DNA of 64,000 nucleotides. It comes from Tsukamurella sp. TY48. Lineage in GTDB: Bacteria > Actinomycetota > Actinomycetes > Mycobacteriales > Mycobacteriaceae. The DNA lies in the NCBI RefSeq assembly GCF_019656655.1, contig NZ_BPMV01000001.1:2852001-2916000 (forward strand). The letters run 5' to 3'. The first letter of the stretch is position 1; each line of letters opens with the position of its first letter. Position numbers and translations under genes: made by a program. Below are positions 54,780 to 63,539 of this stretch, piece by piece. The notes beneath the pieces are model-generated. The model had not been told where the DNA came from. It did not search any database and was given only the letters and a program-made list of their open reading frames with translations.

Positions 54780-56573
54780 CTAGGAGTCGAGCGCCTCGGT
54801 GAGCTCGAACCAGCGGGTCTCCTGATCGGCGAGCTCGTCTTCCAGTGCGGAGATCTTCTTCATCTCGTCGGCGAGGCCGGCGTAATCGCCCTGATCGTGG
54901 TCGGCGAGCGCGATCTTGGCCTTGTCGATCTGCTCGGTGAGCTTGGCCATCCGCCGCTCGACGGCGGTGACCTCCTTCTGCGCGGCCCGCAGTTCGGCGC
55001 CGCTGAGCCCGGGCGTGGGCGCCGCGGGTGCGGCGGCCGCGGCCGCGGTGGTGTTCTGCTGGGCGCGGCGCAGCGCGAGGTACTCGTCCACGCCGCCGGG
55101 CAGGTGCCGCAGGCGGCGGTCGAGGATGGCGTACTGCTGGTCGGTGACGCGTTCGAGGAAGTACCGGTCGTGGCTCACCACGATCAGCGTGCCGGGCCAG
55201 GAGTCGAGGAGGTCCTCCATCGCGGCGAGCATGTCGGTGTCGAGGTCGTTGGTGGGCTCGTCGAGGATCAGCACGTTCGGCTGGTCCAGCAGGATGAGCA
55301 GCAGCTGCAGCCGCCGCTTCTGGCCGCCGGAGAGGTCCTTGACCGGGGTCGAGAGCTGCTCGGAGGCGAAGCCGAGGCGCTCCAGCAGCTGCGAGGGCGT
55401 GAGGTCCTGCGCCTTGGAGCCGCTGCCCACGGTGAAGCTCACGGCCAGATCGGCGAGCACCACGCGGACCGGATCGTCCTGGTGTTCCTCCAGCTCGTCG
55501 AGCCGCTGGGTGAGCGTGACCACCTTGACGGTCTTGCCGCGCTTGACCGTGCCGGAGGTGGGGGAGACGGCACCGTCGACCAGCCCGAGGAGGGTCGACT
55601 TGCCGGCGCCGTTCACGCCGAGGATGCCGGTGCGCTCGCCGGGCGCGATGCGCCATTCGATGTCGCTGAGCACCTGCTTGTCGCCGTAGCTGACGGAGAC
55701 GTCGAGGATGTCGACCACGTCCTTGCCGAGCCGGGACACCGCGAGCGAGGCCAGCTCGGTCTTGTTGCGGATCTCGGGGACGTCGGAGATCAGCGCGTTC
55801 GCCGCATCGATCCGGAACTTCGGCTTGCTGGTGCGCGCGGGGGCGCCGCGGCGCAGCCAGGCGAGCTCCTTGCGGGCGAGGTTCTGCCGCTTCTGCTCGA
55901 TGGTCGCGGCCTGCCGGTCGCGTTCCACGCGCTGCAGGATGTACGCGGCGTAGCCGCCCTCGAAGGGCTCGACGATGCGGTCGTGCACCTCCCAGGTGGC
56001 GGTGCACACCTCGTCGAGGATCCACCGGTCGTGGGTCACCATGAGCAGGCCGCCCTGGCCGGCGGGCCAGCGGGTCTTGAGGTGGCCGGCGAGCCATTCG
56101 ATGGCCTCGACGTCGAGGTGGTTGGTCGGCTCGTCGAGGGCGAGCACGTCGTGGTCGCCCGCGAGCAGCTGGGCGAGCTGCACGCGCCGCCGCTGGCCGC
56201 CGGAGAGGGAGCCGAGGGTCGCGTCCCAGGGCAGGTCGGCGAGGAGCCCGGCGATGATGTCGCGCACCTTGGGGTTGCCCGCCCACTCGTGTTCGGGCGT
56301 CTCGCCCACCACGGAATGCCCGACGGTGTCGGTGTCGTCGAACAGGTCGGTCTGGGTGAGCACGCCCACGCGGACGCCGCCGCGCCGGGTGACGCGGCCG
56401 GAGTCGGGTTCGCGGGTGCCGGCCAGCATGCCGAGCAGGCTGGACTTGCCGTCGCCGTTGCGGCCGACGATCCCGATCCGGTCTCCCTCGTTCACACCGA
56501 GGGAGACGGAATCGAAGACCACTTTGGTCGGGTACTCGAGGTGGAGCGCATCCGCGCCCAGAAGATTCGCCAT
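54780..56573 (-). CDS. ABC-F family ATPase (Uup/EttA-like)
   Basis: The 597-residue soluble protein has two ABC cassettes: Walker A GIVGRNGDGKSSLLG and GILGVNGAGKSTLLG, signatures SLSGGQRRRVQLAQ and DLSGGQKRRLQLLL, Walker B LALDEPTNHLD and LILDEPTNDLD, and a linker of about 80 residues between them. A C-terminal coiled coil (about 520-590) resembles Uup. ABC-F proteins act on the ribosome in translation or antibiotic protection; this one looks housekeeping. Confidence 0.93.
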   Translation of the reverse strand: MANLLGADALHLEYPTKVVFDSVSLGVNEGDRIGIVGRNGDGKSSLLGMLAGTREPDSGRVTRRGGVRVGVLTQTDLFDDTDTVGHSVVGETPEHEWAGNPKVRDIIAGLLADLPWDATLGSLSGGQRRRVQLAQLLAGDHDVLALDEPTNHLDVEAIEWLAGHLKTRWPAGQGGLLMVTHDRWILDEVCTATWEVHDRIVEPFEGGYAAYILQRVERDRQAATIEQKRQNLARKELAWLRRGAPARTSKPKFRIDAANALISDVPEIRNKTELASLAVSRLGKDVVDILDVSVSYGDKQVLSDIEWRIAPGERTGILGVNGAGKSTLLGLVDGAVSPTSGTVKRGKTVKVVTLTQRLDELEEHQDDPVRVVLADLAVSFTVGSGSKAQDLTPSQLLERLGFASEQLSTPVKDLSGGQKRRLQLLLILLDQPNVLILDEPTNDLDTDMLAAMEDLLDSWPGTLIVVSHDRYFLERVTDQQYAILDRRLRHLPGGVDEYLALRRAQQNTTAAAAAAPAAPTPGLSGAELRAAQKEVTAVERRMAKLTEQIDKAKIALADHDQGDYAGLADEMKKISALEDELADQETRWFELTEALDS

Positions 56574-56646
56574 CGCGGTTCCAGATTACGCGGGCGCCTG
56601 TCAGACTGAACTAGTTGGATATGCGACTAATTCTGAGAGGCGTGCA

Positions 56647-57642
56647 GTGACCGACATCGTCACCTCCGTGTCCGGGGGCACCGGGCACATCGAACTGAAC
56701 CGGCCGAAGGCGCTCAACGCGCTCACCATGGACATGGTGCACGCGATCGATGCGGCCCTGCAGGCCTGGGAGTCCGACGATGCGGTGACCCGCGTCCTGC
56801 TGACCTCCGCCTCGCCGAAGGCCTACTGCGCGGGCGGCGATATCCGGGCCATCCGCGATCAGGTGGTGGCGGGGGAGGACTTCACCCCGTTCTTCCGCGA
56901 CGAGTACGAGATGAATCTGCGGCTCGCGGAATTCCCCAAGCCCGTGATCGCGCTGATCGACGGTGTGAACATGGGTGGCGGCGTGGGTGTTTCGATCCAC
57001 GGATCGCACCGCGTGGTCTCCGAGAAGGCGCTCATCGCGATGCCCGAGGTGGCGATCGGCTTCCTTCCCGATGTGGGCGCCACCTACATCCTCGGCCGCC
57101 TGCCGGAGGGGGTCGGCGAGCTGATGGGTATGACCGCCGCCCGGATCGGCGCGGGCGATGCGCTGGCCGTCGGGCTCGCCACGCACTTCGTGCCGTCCGA
57201 GAACATGGGCGAGCTCAAGGACACGCTGCTGGAGGGCGGCGACCTCGACGAGTCGCTCGCCCGGTTCGGCGGTACCGCCCCGGCGGCCTCGCTGCCCCTC
57301 GATCAGGTGGCCGCGGTGTTCGGGCTCGGCTCGGCGCCGGAGATCCTCGCGGCCGTCGGGCAGGCCGACGGTGACTGGGCCGCGACCGCCCGCGAGCAGC
57401 TCGCCACCGCGTGCCCCACCTCGGTGTTCGTGACCTTCTCGCTGGTCCGCAAGGCCGCCGAGCGCACGCTGCCGCAGTGTCTCGCCGAGGAGGCAGTGGT
57501 GGGCGCCAAGCTGATCCGCCGCCCCGATTTCGTGGAGGGCATCCGCGCGGTGCTGGTGGACAAGACGCGCGATCCGAAGTTCTCCCCGGCCAGCTTCGAC
57601 GAGATCGATCCGCAGGAGATCGCCGAGCTCGTCGGCGGCTGA
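56647..57642 (+). CDS. 3-hydroxyisobutyryl-CoA hydrolase-like crotonase
   Basis: The 331-residue crotonase-fold enzyme has the oxyanion segments SPKAYCAGGDIRAI and IDGVNMGGGVGVS and the MPEVAIGFLPDVGAT motif with Glu and Asp typical of 3-hydroxyisobutyryl-CoA hydrolases of valine breakdown. The longer C-terminus also fits this subgroup rather than a simple hydratase. GTG 56647 has GAGAGG upstream. Confidence 0.88.
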   Translation: MTDIVTSVSGGTGHIELNRPKALNALTMDMVHAIDAALQAWESDDAVTRVLLTSASPKAYCAGGDIRAIRDQVVAGEDFTPFFRDEYEMNLRLAEFPKPVIALIDGVNMGGGVGVSIHGSHRVVSEKALIAMPEVAIGFLPDVGATYILGRLPEGVGELMGMTAARIGAGDALAVGLATHFVPSENMGELKDTLLEGGDLDESLARFGGTAPAASLPLDQVAAVFGLGSAPEILAAVGQADGDWAATAREQLATACPTSVFVTFSLVRKAAERTLPQCLAEEAVVGAKLIRRPDFVEGIRAVLVDKTRDPKFSPASFDEIDPQEIAELVGG

Positions 57643-57643
57643 G

Positions 57644-58081
57644 TCAGCCGCGACCGGCCGCGGTCGCCAGGATGTCGCGCAGTACCTTGCTGTCCTGCAG
57701 GTACTGCTCGTACGGGAAACCGCGGTCGGTGAGCGCCTTTTCGAGTTGTGCCGCGTAGTCGGTGCTGGAGGCGTGGAACCGCTCGGCGCCCTCCGGGGTG
57801 AGCCGCACCAGGCGCCGGCGGGCGTGGTCGGGGTCGACCTCCACGCTCACCAGGCCGTCCGCGGCGAGCGTGGAGAGCATCCGGCTGACGGCGGCGTCGG
57901 AGACCAGCATCGCCTGCGCCAGTTCGTGTTGCGTGGCGGGCTGCACCTCCTCCAGTGTGCCCAGCAGCCGCATCCGGCTGTAGCTCAGCGCACCCGGTTC
58001 GCCGTACTCGCGGGTGACGATCCCGAGCAGCATGGTGATGTGGTTCAGGACGTCGCCGAGGCCCTCGTTCGCTTCGCTCAT
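57644..58081 (-). CDS. MarR-family transcriptional regulator
   Basis: The 145-residue regulator has the MarR winged helix: QPATQHELAQAMLVSDAAVS, RMLSTLAADGLVSVEVDPDHARRRLVRLTPEG. It diverges from a DUF6790-like gene and the LysE-type exporter and probably represses them. TATTCT six bases before its ATG (minus strand) suggests a leaderless mRNA. It converges on the crotonase gene with 1 bp between the stops. Confidence 0.92.
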   Translation of the reverse strand: MSEANEGLGDVLNHITMLLGIVTREYGEPGALSYSRMRLLGTLEEVQPATQHELAQAMLVSDAAVSRMLSTLAADGLVSVEVDPDHARRRLVRLTPEGAERFHASSTDYAAQLEKALTDRGFPYEQYLQDSKVLRDILATAAGRG

Positions 58082-58099
58082 GCACCGAGAATATCAGTC

Positions 58100-58129
58100 T
58101 TGACACGTTAATGTTAACAGGTTTACATT
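58100..58129 (+). promoter_or_regulatory. Strong leaderless promoter with MarR-type dyads
   Basis: TTGACA (58100-58105) and TACATT (58124-58129) are 18 bp apart, and ATG 58136 follows six bases later. GTTAA-TG-TTAAC (58107-58118) and AATGT-N10-ACATT (58110-58129) lie between or over the boxes, well placed for the divergent MarR to block RNA polymerase. Confidence 0.65.
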
Positions 58130-58135
58130 TAAGTC

Positions 58136-58681
58136 ATGAGTGATGCATACGAATTCACGGTCCAGTCCGCTGCGCCCCTGTTCCTCCCGCTCCTCGCGGT
58201 GATCGGGGCCTCGATCGGCTCGGTGCGCCACCGCGACCGGGCGCTGGAGATCTGGCAACGCTGGTGGCTGGTGGTGGCCGCGGCGGGCGGCTCGGTGTGG
58301 GTGGGGCTGAGTTTCCTGTTCGCGGGCGATGCCATGGCCGAGGCGATCGGCTTCCCCGCCGGCAACCCCTTCCAGTTCGAGATCGCCTTCGCCAATGTCG
58401 GTTTCGCCTTCCTCGCGGTGATCGCGGCGTATCGACGGCCGGAACTGCGGCTCGCCCTCGGCCTCGGGTACGGGATCTTCCTGTGGGGCGCCGCCTACGG
58501 GCACGTCTTCCAGTGGTTCGCGCACGGCGATCATCAGCCCGGTAACACCGGCGGCATCCTCGTCTTCGACATCGGGGTGCCCCTGCTGATCGTGATCCTG
58601 GCGCTGGTGGCCCGGCAGGGCCAGTCACACCCGACTGGCTATGTACTGCGTCGACGGGTCCCTCGAGGATGGGTCGCATGA
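58136..58681 (+). CDS. Small multi-pass membrane protein (DUF6790-like)
   Basis: The 181-residue protein has four to five membrane helices with conserved-looking GNPFQFEIAFANVGFAF and GYGIFLWGAAYGHVFQW segments matching what I recall of DUF6790-type proteins. Function unknown. Its stop overlaps the LysE-type gene start, so the pair is one operon under a strong divergent promoter. Confidence 0.8.
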   Translation: MSDAYEFTVQSAAPLFLPLLAVIGASIGSVRHRDRALEIWQRWWLVVAAAGGSVWVGLSFLFAGDAMAEAIGFPAGNPFQFEIAFANVGFAFLAVIAAYRRPELRLALGLGYGIFLWGAAYGHVFQWFAHGDHQPGNTGGILVFDIGVPLLIVILALVARQGQSHPTGYVLRRRVPRGWVA

Positions 58682-59325
58682 TCCTTTCGTGGGCCGCGAT
58701 CGCGGGAATCACGGTGACCGCACTGGCGATGGTGCTCACCCCCGGGCCGAACATGATGTACCTGGTCTCGCGCAGCATCGGTCAGGGCCGCGCCGCGGGC
58801 CTGATCTCGCTGGGCGGCACCGCCGTCGGCTTCCTGGTGTACCTCACGCTGGCGAACCTGGGGCTCGCGGTGGTCTTCGTCGCGGTGCCCTGGCTGTTCC
58901 TGGGCTTCAAGGCGGTCGGCGCCGCCTATCTCGGGTATCTGGCATGGCAGGCGCTGCGGCCCGGCGGACGAGGGCTGTTCGATACCGCTGAGCTGCCCCG
59001 GGATCCGGGCTGGAAGCTGTTCCGCATGGGGCTGCTCACCAATCTGCTCAACCCCAAGGCGGCCATCATGTACCTCGCGCTGATCCCGCAGTTCATCGAC
59101 CCCGCCCGCGGTCACACGGCGGCGCAGGGCTTCCTGCTCGGAGGCATTCAGATCGCGGTATCGGTGGCCGTGAACGCCGCGATCGTGGTGGCCGCGGGAG
59201 CGGTCGCGGGGTTGATCCTGCGGCGTCCGGCGTGGGCGGTGTGGCAGCGTCGGATCACCGGAACGCTGTTGGGCGCAGTGGCTCTCATGCTCGCCCGCGA
59301 GGTCCCGCAGCGCGCCCGCGTCTGA
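58678..59325 (+). CDS. LysE/RhtB-family amino-acid or metabolite exporter
   Basis: The 215-residue protein (218 from ATG 58669) has six helices and the LysE pattern: TPGPNMMYLVSRSIGQGRAAG, GFKAVGAAYLGYLAWQALR, and GLLTNLLNPKAAIMYLALIPQF. Members export lysine, threonine, homoserine lactone or related compounds. ATG 58678 overlaps the previous stop (ATGA). Confidence 0.9.
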   Translation: MILSWAAIAGITVTALAMVLTPGPNMMYLVSRSIGQGRAAGLISLGGTAVGFLVYLTLANLGLAVVFVAVPWLFLGFKAVGAAYLGYLAWQALRPGGRGLFDTAELPRDPGWKLFRMGLLTNLLNPKAAIMYLALIPQFIDPARGHTAAQGFLLGGIQIAVSVAVNAAIVVAAGAVAGLILRRPAWAVWQRRITGTLLGAVALMLAREVPQRARV

Positions 59326-59412
59326 AACCGGGCGAGAATCAGGTCGGGCCGTGTCATGTCGATCGTGATCGGTCCGCCCGCCGGTTTCCGAAACGGTCCC
59401 CTGGCGCCGGAC

Positions 59413-61017
59413 TCAATCCGCCGCGGCCACCAGGGGCTCCAGCGTGAGGTCGGGGTGCTCCTTCTCGATGTACTGCAGCCGCCATTTGTCCGAGAACAGG
59501 GCCAGCAGGGCGCCTTCGGTGCGCTCGAAGACCTCCACGCCGCGCTGCCGGTTGAGCTCGTCGGCACTGGCGGCATCGGTGCGCCGGGCCACGCTGTACC
59601 CGAGGTGCTCCACCTGCACGTCCACGTTGAACTCGGTCTTCATCCGCGCGACCACCACCTCGAACTGCATGGGGCCCACGGCGGCCATGACGGGCGAGGC
59701 GTCGCCGCGGACATCGTTGCGCAGCAGCTGCACCACGCCCTCGGTGCCCAGTTGCTCGATGCCCTTGCGGAACTGCTTGTACTTGCCGGCGGAGTCGGCG
59801 CGCACCACGGCGAAGTGTTCGGGGGCGAACGAGGGGATCGGCGGGAACTGCACCTTGGCACCGTCGTACAGGGTGTCGCCGGGGGCGAGCGCGTTGGCGT
59901 TCACCAGGCCCACCACGTCGCCGGGGTACGCCGTCTCGACCGTCTCACGATCGCGGCCCACCACCGTCATCGCGTACTTGGTCGCGAAGGGCTTGCCGGT
60001 CTGCGCGTGCTGGACCACCATGCCCCGTTCGAACTCGCCGGAGACGATCCGCATGAACGCCAGGCGATCCCGGTGCGCGGCATCCATGCCCGCCTGCACC
60101 TTGAAGACCACGGCGCTGAACGGGTCGGTCACCTCGCGCTCGGAGTCGTCGATCGCGGCCCGCGAGTGCGGCGCCGGAGCCAGCTCCACGAGCGCCTCCA
60201 GCAGCTGCCGCACACCGAAGTTCAGGATGGCCGAGGTGAAGATCACGGGCGAGGTCTGGCCGGCCAGGAACATCTCCTGGTCGTGGCCCTGCCCCATCTC
60301 GGTCATGAGCTCGGTCTCCTCGACCGCCTCGGTCCACACGTCGCCCTCTCGATCCAGTGCGGCATCGGTCGAAAGATGCTCCTCCGGAGCGATCTTCGCG
60401 CCGCCGGCGGTGCGGGTGAAGTGCACGTACTCGTCCTTGCGCACGTCGCGCAGGCCGCGGAAATCGCCCGCGATGCCCACGGGCCAGAACAGGGGAGTGG
60501 GCGTCAGGCCGATGCGCTCGGAGATCTCGTCGAGCAGCTCCAGCGGCGTGCGGCCCGGCCGGTCCCACTTGTTGATCACCGTGATCACGGGGATGCCGCG
60601 ATGGCGGCACACCTGGAACAGCTTGAGCGTCTGCGGCTCCAGGCCCTTCGCGGCGTCGATCAGCATGACCGCCGCGTCGACCGCGGTCAGCACGCGGTAG
60701 GTGTCCTCGGAGAAGTCGGCGTGGCCGGGGGTGTCCACCAGGTTGATCACCGTGGGCTCGTCGCCCTCGGCCGCGCCCGAGGGCGTGTAGTTGAACTGCA
60801 GCGCCGTCGAGCTCACCGAGATGCCGCGGGCCTTCTCCATCTCCATCCAGTCGGACACGGTGGACTTGCGGCCCGCCTTGCCGTGGATGGCGCCGGCCTC
60901 GTTGATCACCCGGGCGTGCAGTGCCAGCGCCTCCGTCATCGTCGACTTACCCGCGTCGGGGTGGCTGATGATGGCGAACGTGCGGCGGCGGGCGACCTCG
61001 TCGGCAATGGAACTCAC
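59413..61017 (-). CDS. prfC: PrfC, peptide chain release factor 3
   Basis: The 534-residue GTPase has G1 SHPDAGKST, the switch GRKSTVSDWMEMEKARGISV, G3 DTPGHADFS and G4 NKWDRPGRTP, and the RF3 C-terminal domain. RF3 recycles RF1/RF2 after termination. GTG 61017 has TAGACT eight bases upstream on the minus strand, lying within the last codons of the GNAT gene, so it can be transcribed alone. Confidence 0.95.
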   Translation of the reverse strand: MSSIADEVARRRTFAIISHPDAGKSTMTEALALHARVINEAGAIHGKAGRKSTVSDWMEMEKARGISVSSTALQFNYTPSGAAEGDEPTVINLVDTPGHADFSEDTYRVLTAVDAAVMLIDAAKGLEPQTLKLFQVCRHRGIPVITVINKWDRPGRTPLELLDEISERIGLTPTPLFWPVGIAGDFRGLRDVRKDEYVHFTRTAGGAKIAPEEHLSTDAALDREGDVWTEAVEETELMTEMGQGHDQEMFLAGQTSPVIFTSAILNFGVRQLLEALVELAPAPHSRAAIDDSEREVTDPFSAVVFKVQAGMDAAHRDRLAFMRIVSGEFERGMVVQHAQTGKPFATKYAMTVVGRDRETVETAYPGDVVGLVNANALAPGDTLYDGAKVQFPPIPSFAPEHFAVVRADSAGKYKQFRKGIEQLGTEGVVQLLRNDVRGDASPVMAAVGPMQFEVVVARMKTEFNVDVQVEHLGYSVARRTDAASADELNRQRGVEVFERTEGALLALFSDKWRLQYIEKEHPDLTLEPLVAAAD

Positions 61018-61023
61018 GAAGAG

Positions 61024-61566
61024 TCAGTCTACCCGTTCGCGCAGGTAGACCACGTGGTCGGGCGGGTCGATCGGATTCTCGGCCGGGATGTCGGTGTGGC
61101 CGACGAGGGTGAATCCGGCGCGTTCGAGGGCCCGCCAGGACCGCCGGTTGCCGGCGGCCACCGCGACCACCACGCGCGCACCGTCGAGCTGCTCGAAGAT
61201 CTCCGCGCACATGGCCCGGATCATCGCGGTGCCCAGGCCGCGCCCGGTGGCGTAGTGCAGGCCCACGAGGTAGTCGATGCCGTAGTCGCGCGGCCCCAGG
61301 TCCACCAGCCGCCCGACCGCGGCGGTCTCGTCCTCGTCGGGGTAGTCCACCCAGCGTTGCCGCTGGATCAGGCCCACGGGCGCACCGGCGTCGTCGATCG
61401 CGAGGAAGTCCGTGCTGGGCTCGGCACCGTCGACCGACGGCCCGAAGTCCCGCTCGATGGCCTCGGGCGAGGTCTCGTGGTTCCACCAGCGCCGGTTGTG
61501 CGGCTCGGACAGCCACACCGCGAGCAGGCCGAAATCGTCCCGCGTCACGCGTCGGAACGTGATCAC
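61024..61566 (-). CDS. GNAT acetyltransferase resembling AAC(6')-type enzymes
   Basis: The 180-residue protein has the GNAT fold with [33 protein letters not shown], a [20 protein letters not shown] acetyl-CoA loop and [15 protein letters not shown]. The GIDxxVG segment and the WW..T..(x)E..F.P spacing recall aminoglycoside 6'-N-acetyltransferases and the related siderophore acetyltransferases. A resistance role is not shown. It overlaps the pth stop by ATGA and is therefore in the rplY-pth-gnat operon. Confidence 0.8.
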   Translation of the reverse strand: MITFRRVTRDDFGLLAVWLSEPHNRRWWNHETSPEAIERDFGPSVDGAEPSTDFLAIDDAGAPVGLIQRQRWVDYPDEDETAAVGRLVDLGPRDYGIDYLVGLHYATGRGLGTAMIRAMCAEIFEQLDGARVVVAVAAGNRRSWRALERAGFTLVGHTDIPAENPIDPPDHVVYLRERVD

Positions 61567-62147
61567 CAGGCGTGCACGGTGTTCTGCGCGGACTCCAGGT
61601 CGAGATCGCGGGAGATCAGCAGCTCCACCGCGTCCGCGGCGTTGGTGACCAGCAGCGGGACCTCCTTGCGCTCGGCGGAGGAGAAGGGCTTGAGGACGTA
61701 ATCCGCGGGGTCCTGGCGACCGGGCGGACGCCCGATCCCGGCGCGCACGCGCAGGTAGTCCTTGGTGCCCAGGTGCTGGGTCAGCGAGCGCAGGCCGTTG
61801 TGGCCGCCCTCGCCGCCGCCGCGCTTGAGCCGCACCAGACCGAAGTCGATGTCCAGCTCGTCGTGCACGGCGATCACATCGGTGGGTTCCACCGAGTAGA
61901 ACCGGGCCAGCGCGGAGACGGGCTGCCCGGAGAGGTTCATGAAGGATTGCGGTTTCGCGAGGTACACCTGGCGGCCCGCGAGCCGCGCGCCCGCGACCTC
62001 CGCTCCCGACTTCTTGTGTCGGGAGAAGGAGGTGCGGGCGCGCGATGCGAGCTCGTCCACCACGTCGAAACCGATGTTGTGGCGGGTACCGGCGTACTTC
62101 TCGCCGGGGTTACCCAGCCCCACGACGATCAGCGGCCGGTCGGTCAC
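61563..62147 (-). CDS. pth: Pth, peptidyl-tRNA hydrolase
   Basis: The 194-residue enzyme has [18 protein letters not shown] with catalytic His, [21 protein letters not shown] and [13 protein letters not shown], all hallmarks of bacterial Pth. It releases peptides from prematurely dropped peptidyl-tRNA. It follows rplY by 5 bp, as in many bacteria. Confidence 0.96.
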   Translation of the reverse strand: MTDRPLIVVGLGNPGEKYAGTRHNIGFDVVDELASRARTSFSRHKKSGAEVAGARLAGRQVYLAKPQSFMNLSGQPVSALARFYSVEPTDVIAVHDELDIDFGLVRLKRGGGEGGHNGLRSLTQHLGTKDYLRVRAGIGRPPGRQDPADYVLKPFSSAERKEVPLLVTNAADAVELLISRDLDLESAQNTVHAW

Positions 62148-62152
62148 AGCAG

Positions 62153-62761
62153 TTACTCGGCAGCCTCGGCGGCGGCCTCGTCGCCCTCGGCGGCGTCGTC
62201 GCCCTCGGTCTCGGCGGCGGCGATCTCGGTGATGTTGACGATCAGCGCCTCGGGATCGGTGATCACGGTGACGCCGGCCGGGACCTCGAGCTGGCCCGCG
62301 GCGATCTGGGTGCCGACCTCGAGGCCCTGCACGTTGACCACGATGTTCTCGGGGATGCTCAGCGCATCGGCCTCGATCTCGACCTCGTTGAGGTCCTGCG
62401 CCACCTGGGTGCCGCCGGCCGGGTCGCCCTCGACGATGACGGGCACCGACACGGTGACCTTCTCGCCCTTCTTGATCACCAGGAGGTCGGTGTGCTCGAT
62501 GTAGTTGCGCAGCGGGTGCACGACGACCTGCTTGGTCAGCGCGAGCTGCTCCTTGCCGTCGATGTCCAGGCTCAGCACGGCGTTGGTGCCGTCCTTACGC
62601 AGGATGGCGGCGAAGTCGCGAGCCACCACGGTGAGGTGCTGGGGGTCGGTGCCGTGGCCGTAGAGGACCACGGGGACGAGGCCGTCGCGACGGGTGCGGC
62701 GGGCGGCGCCCTTGCCGAACTCGGTGCGGACGGAAGCGGTGAGCTTGTTGGCGTTAGACAT
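62153..62761 (-). CDS. rplY: Ribosomal protein bL25 (Ctc form)
   Basis: The 202-residue protein has the N-terminal L25 domain ([31 protein letters not shown]) and the longer C-terminal TL5/Ctc beta domain with an acidic Glu/Ala tail. It binds 5S rRNA. It is the first gene of the rplY-pth-gnat operon. Confidence 0.96.
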   Translation of the reverse strand: MSNANKLTASVRTEFGKGAARRTRRDGLVPVVLYGHGTDPQHLTVVARDFAAILRKDGTNAVLSLDIDGKEQLALTKQVVVHPLRNYIEHTDLLVIKKGEKVTVSVPVIVEGDPAGGTQVAQDLNEVEIEADALSIPENIVVNVQGLEVGTQIAAGQLEVPAGVTVITDPEALIVNITEIAAAETEGDDAAEGDEAAAEAAE

Positions 62762-63028
62762 GATGCTCCAAATGTGCGGTGCGGCCTCGGCGATCCGAGG
62801 CGGCCCGCTCTCGCACGCACCGGGGGAGCCCGCGGGGTGGAGCGCAAGTTCGCGTCGATCACGGCGGCCGGAGCCGCCCTCGCCGAGAAGGTCGTCGCTC
62901 AGCTTACCGAATCCGCCGGTCGTCAGTGAAATCGAGCCGGTCGGGCGAGCGCGGCGACGGGGAATGTTTTCGCCAACGCGTCATGTCCAGTTCGCCCCGT
63001 TGCCACGCCGCGCCCGGACCATGGTCTG
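62762..63028. promoter_or_regulatory. 267-bp divergent region of rplY and the EphG-like gene
   Basis: No gene is visible. The rplY promoter must lie near the left end. GACGGGGAATGTTTTCG at 62956-62972 recurs with one change at 63471-63487 before the next gene. Confidence 0.4.
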
Positions 63029-63472
63029 GTGAACAACTCCCCGCTGTGGTCGCCGCAGGACGTCGCCGAGCGCTTCGTCGAGGCGCTGGGCAGCGGCGAT
63101 TACGAGATCGCCGAACACCTGCTGGCGAAGGACGTGGTGTACACCCGCACGTCGTGGCGCACGCTGCGCGGCCGGCGCGCGGTGTCTCGCAACTTCCGGC
63201 GCCACGAGCACTCCCGGGTGCAGCTGCGGTCGGTGCTGCTCTCGGCCACGGCCGCCGACGGGGTGGCCCTCACCGAGCGGGTGACCTCGCTGGTGTACGG
63301 GCCGCTGCGCCTGCAGTTCTGGGTGTGCTCGCGGTTCGACGTGCAGGACGGCCGGATCGTCGCCTGGCGCGACTACTTCGACTTCCTGGACATCGCGAAG
63401 GCCGCGGCACGGGCCGTGGCGGGCGCGGTCTACGCCCCGGCCCGCCCGGAGCTGCCGCGCGCCGTGGTGTGA
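63029..63472 (+). CDS. EphG-like limonene-epoxide-hydrolase/SnoaL-fold protein
   Basis: The 147-residue cone-fold protein closely resembles M. tuberculosis EphG: ALTERVTSLVYGPLRLQFWVC and DGRIVAWRDYFDFLD, with the Arg-Asp pair used by limonene-1,2-epoxide hydrolases. EphG hydrolyses bulky lipid or sterol epoxides. Start GTG 63029. Confidence 0.85.
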   Translation: MNNSPLWSPQDVAERFVEALGSGDYEIAEHLLAKDVVYTRTSWRTLRGRRAVSRNFRRHEHSRVQLRSVLLSATAADGVALTERVTSLVYGPLRLQFWVCSRFDVQDGRIVAWRDYFDFLDIAKAAARAVAGAVYAPARPELPRAVV

Positions 63473-63539
63473 CGGGGAAGGTTTTCGTGCAGCGCGGGTC
63501 CAGGGGAAGCAGCGCGCCGGCCGCGGCGTTGCACAGAGC

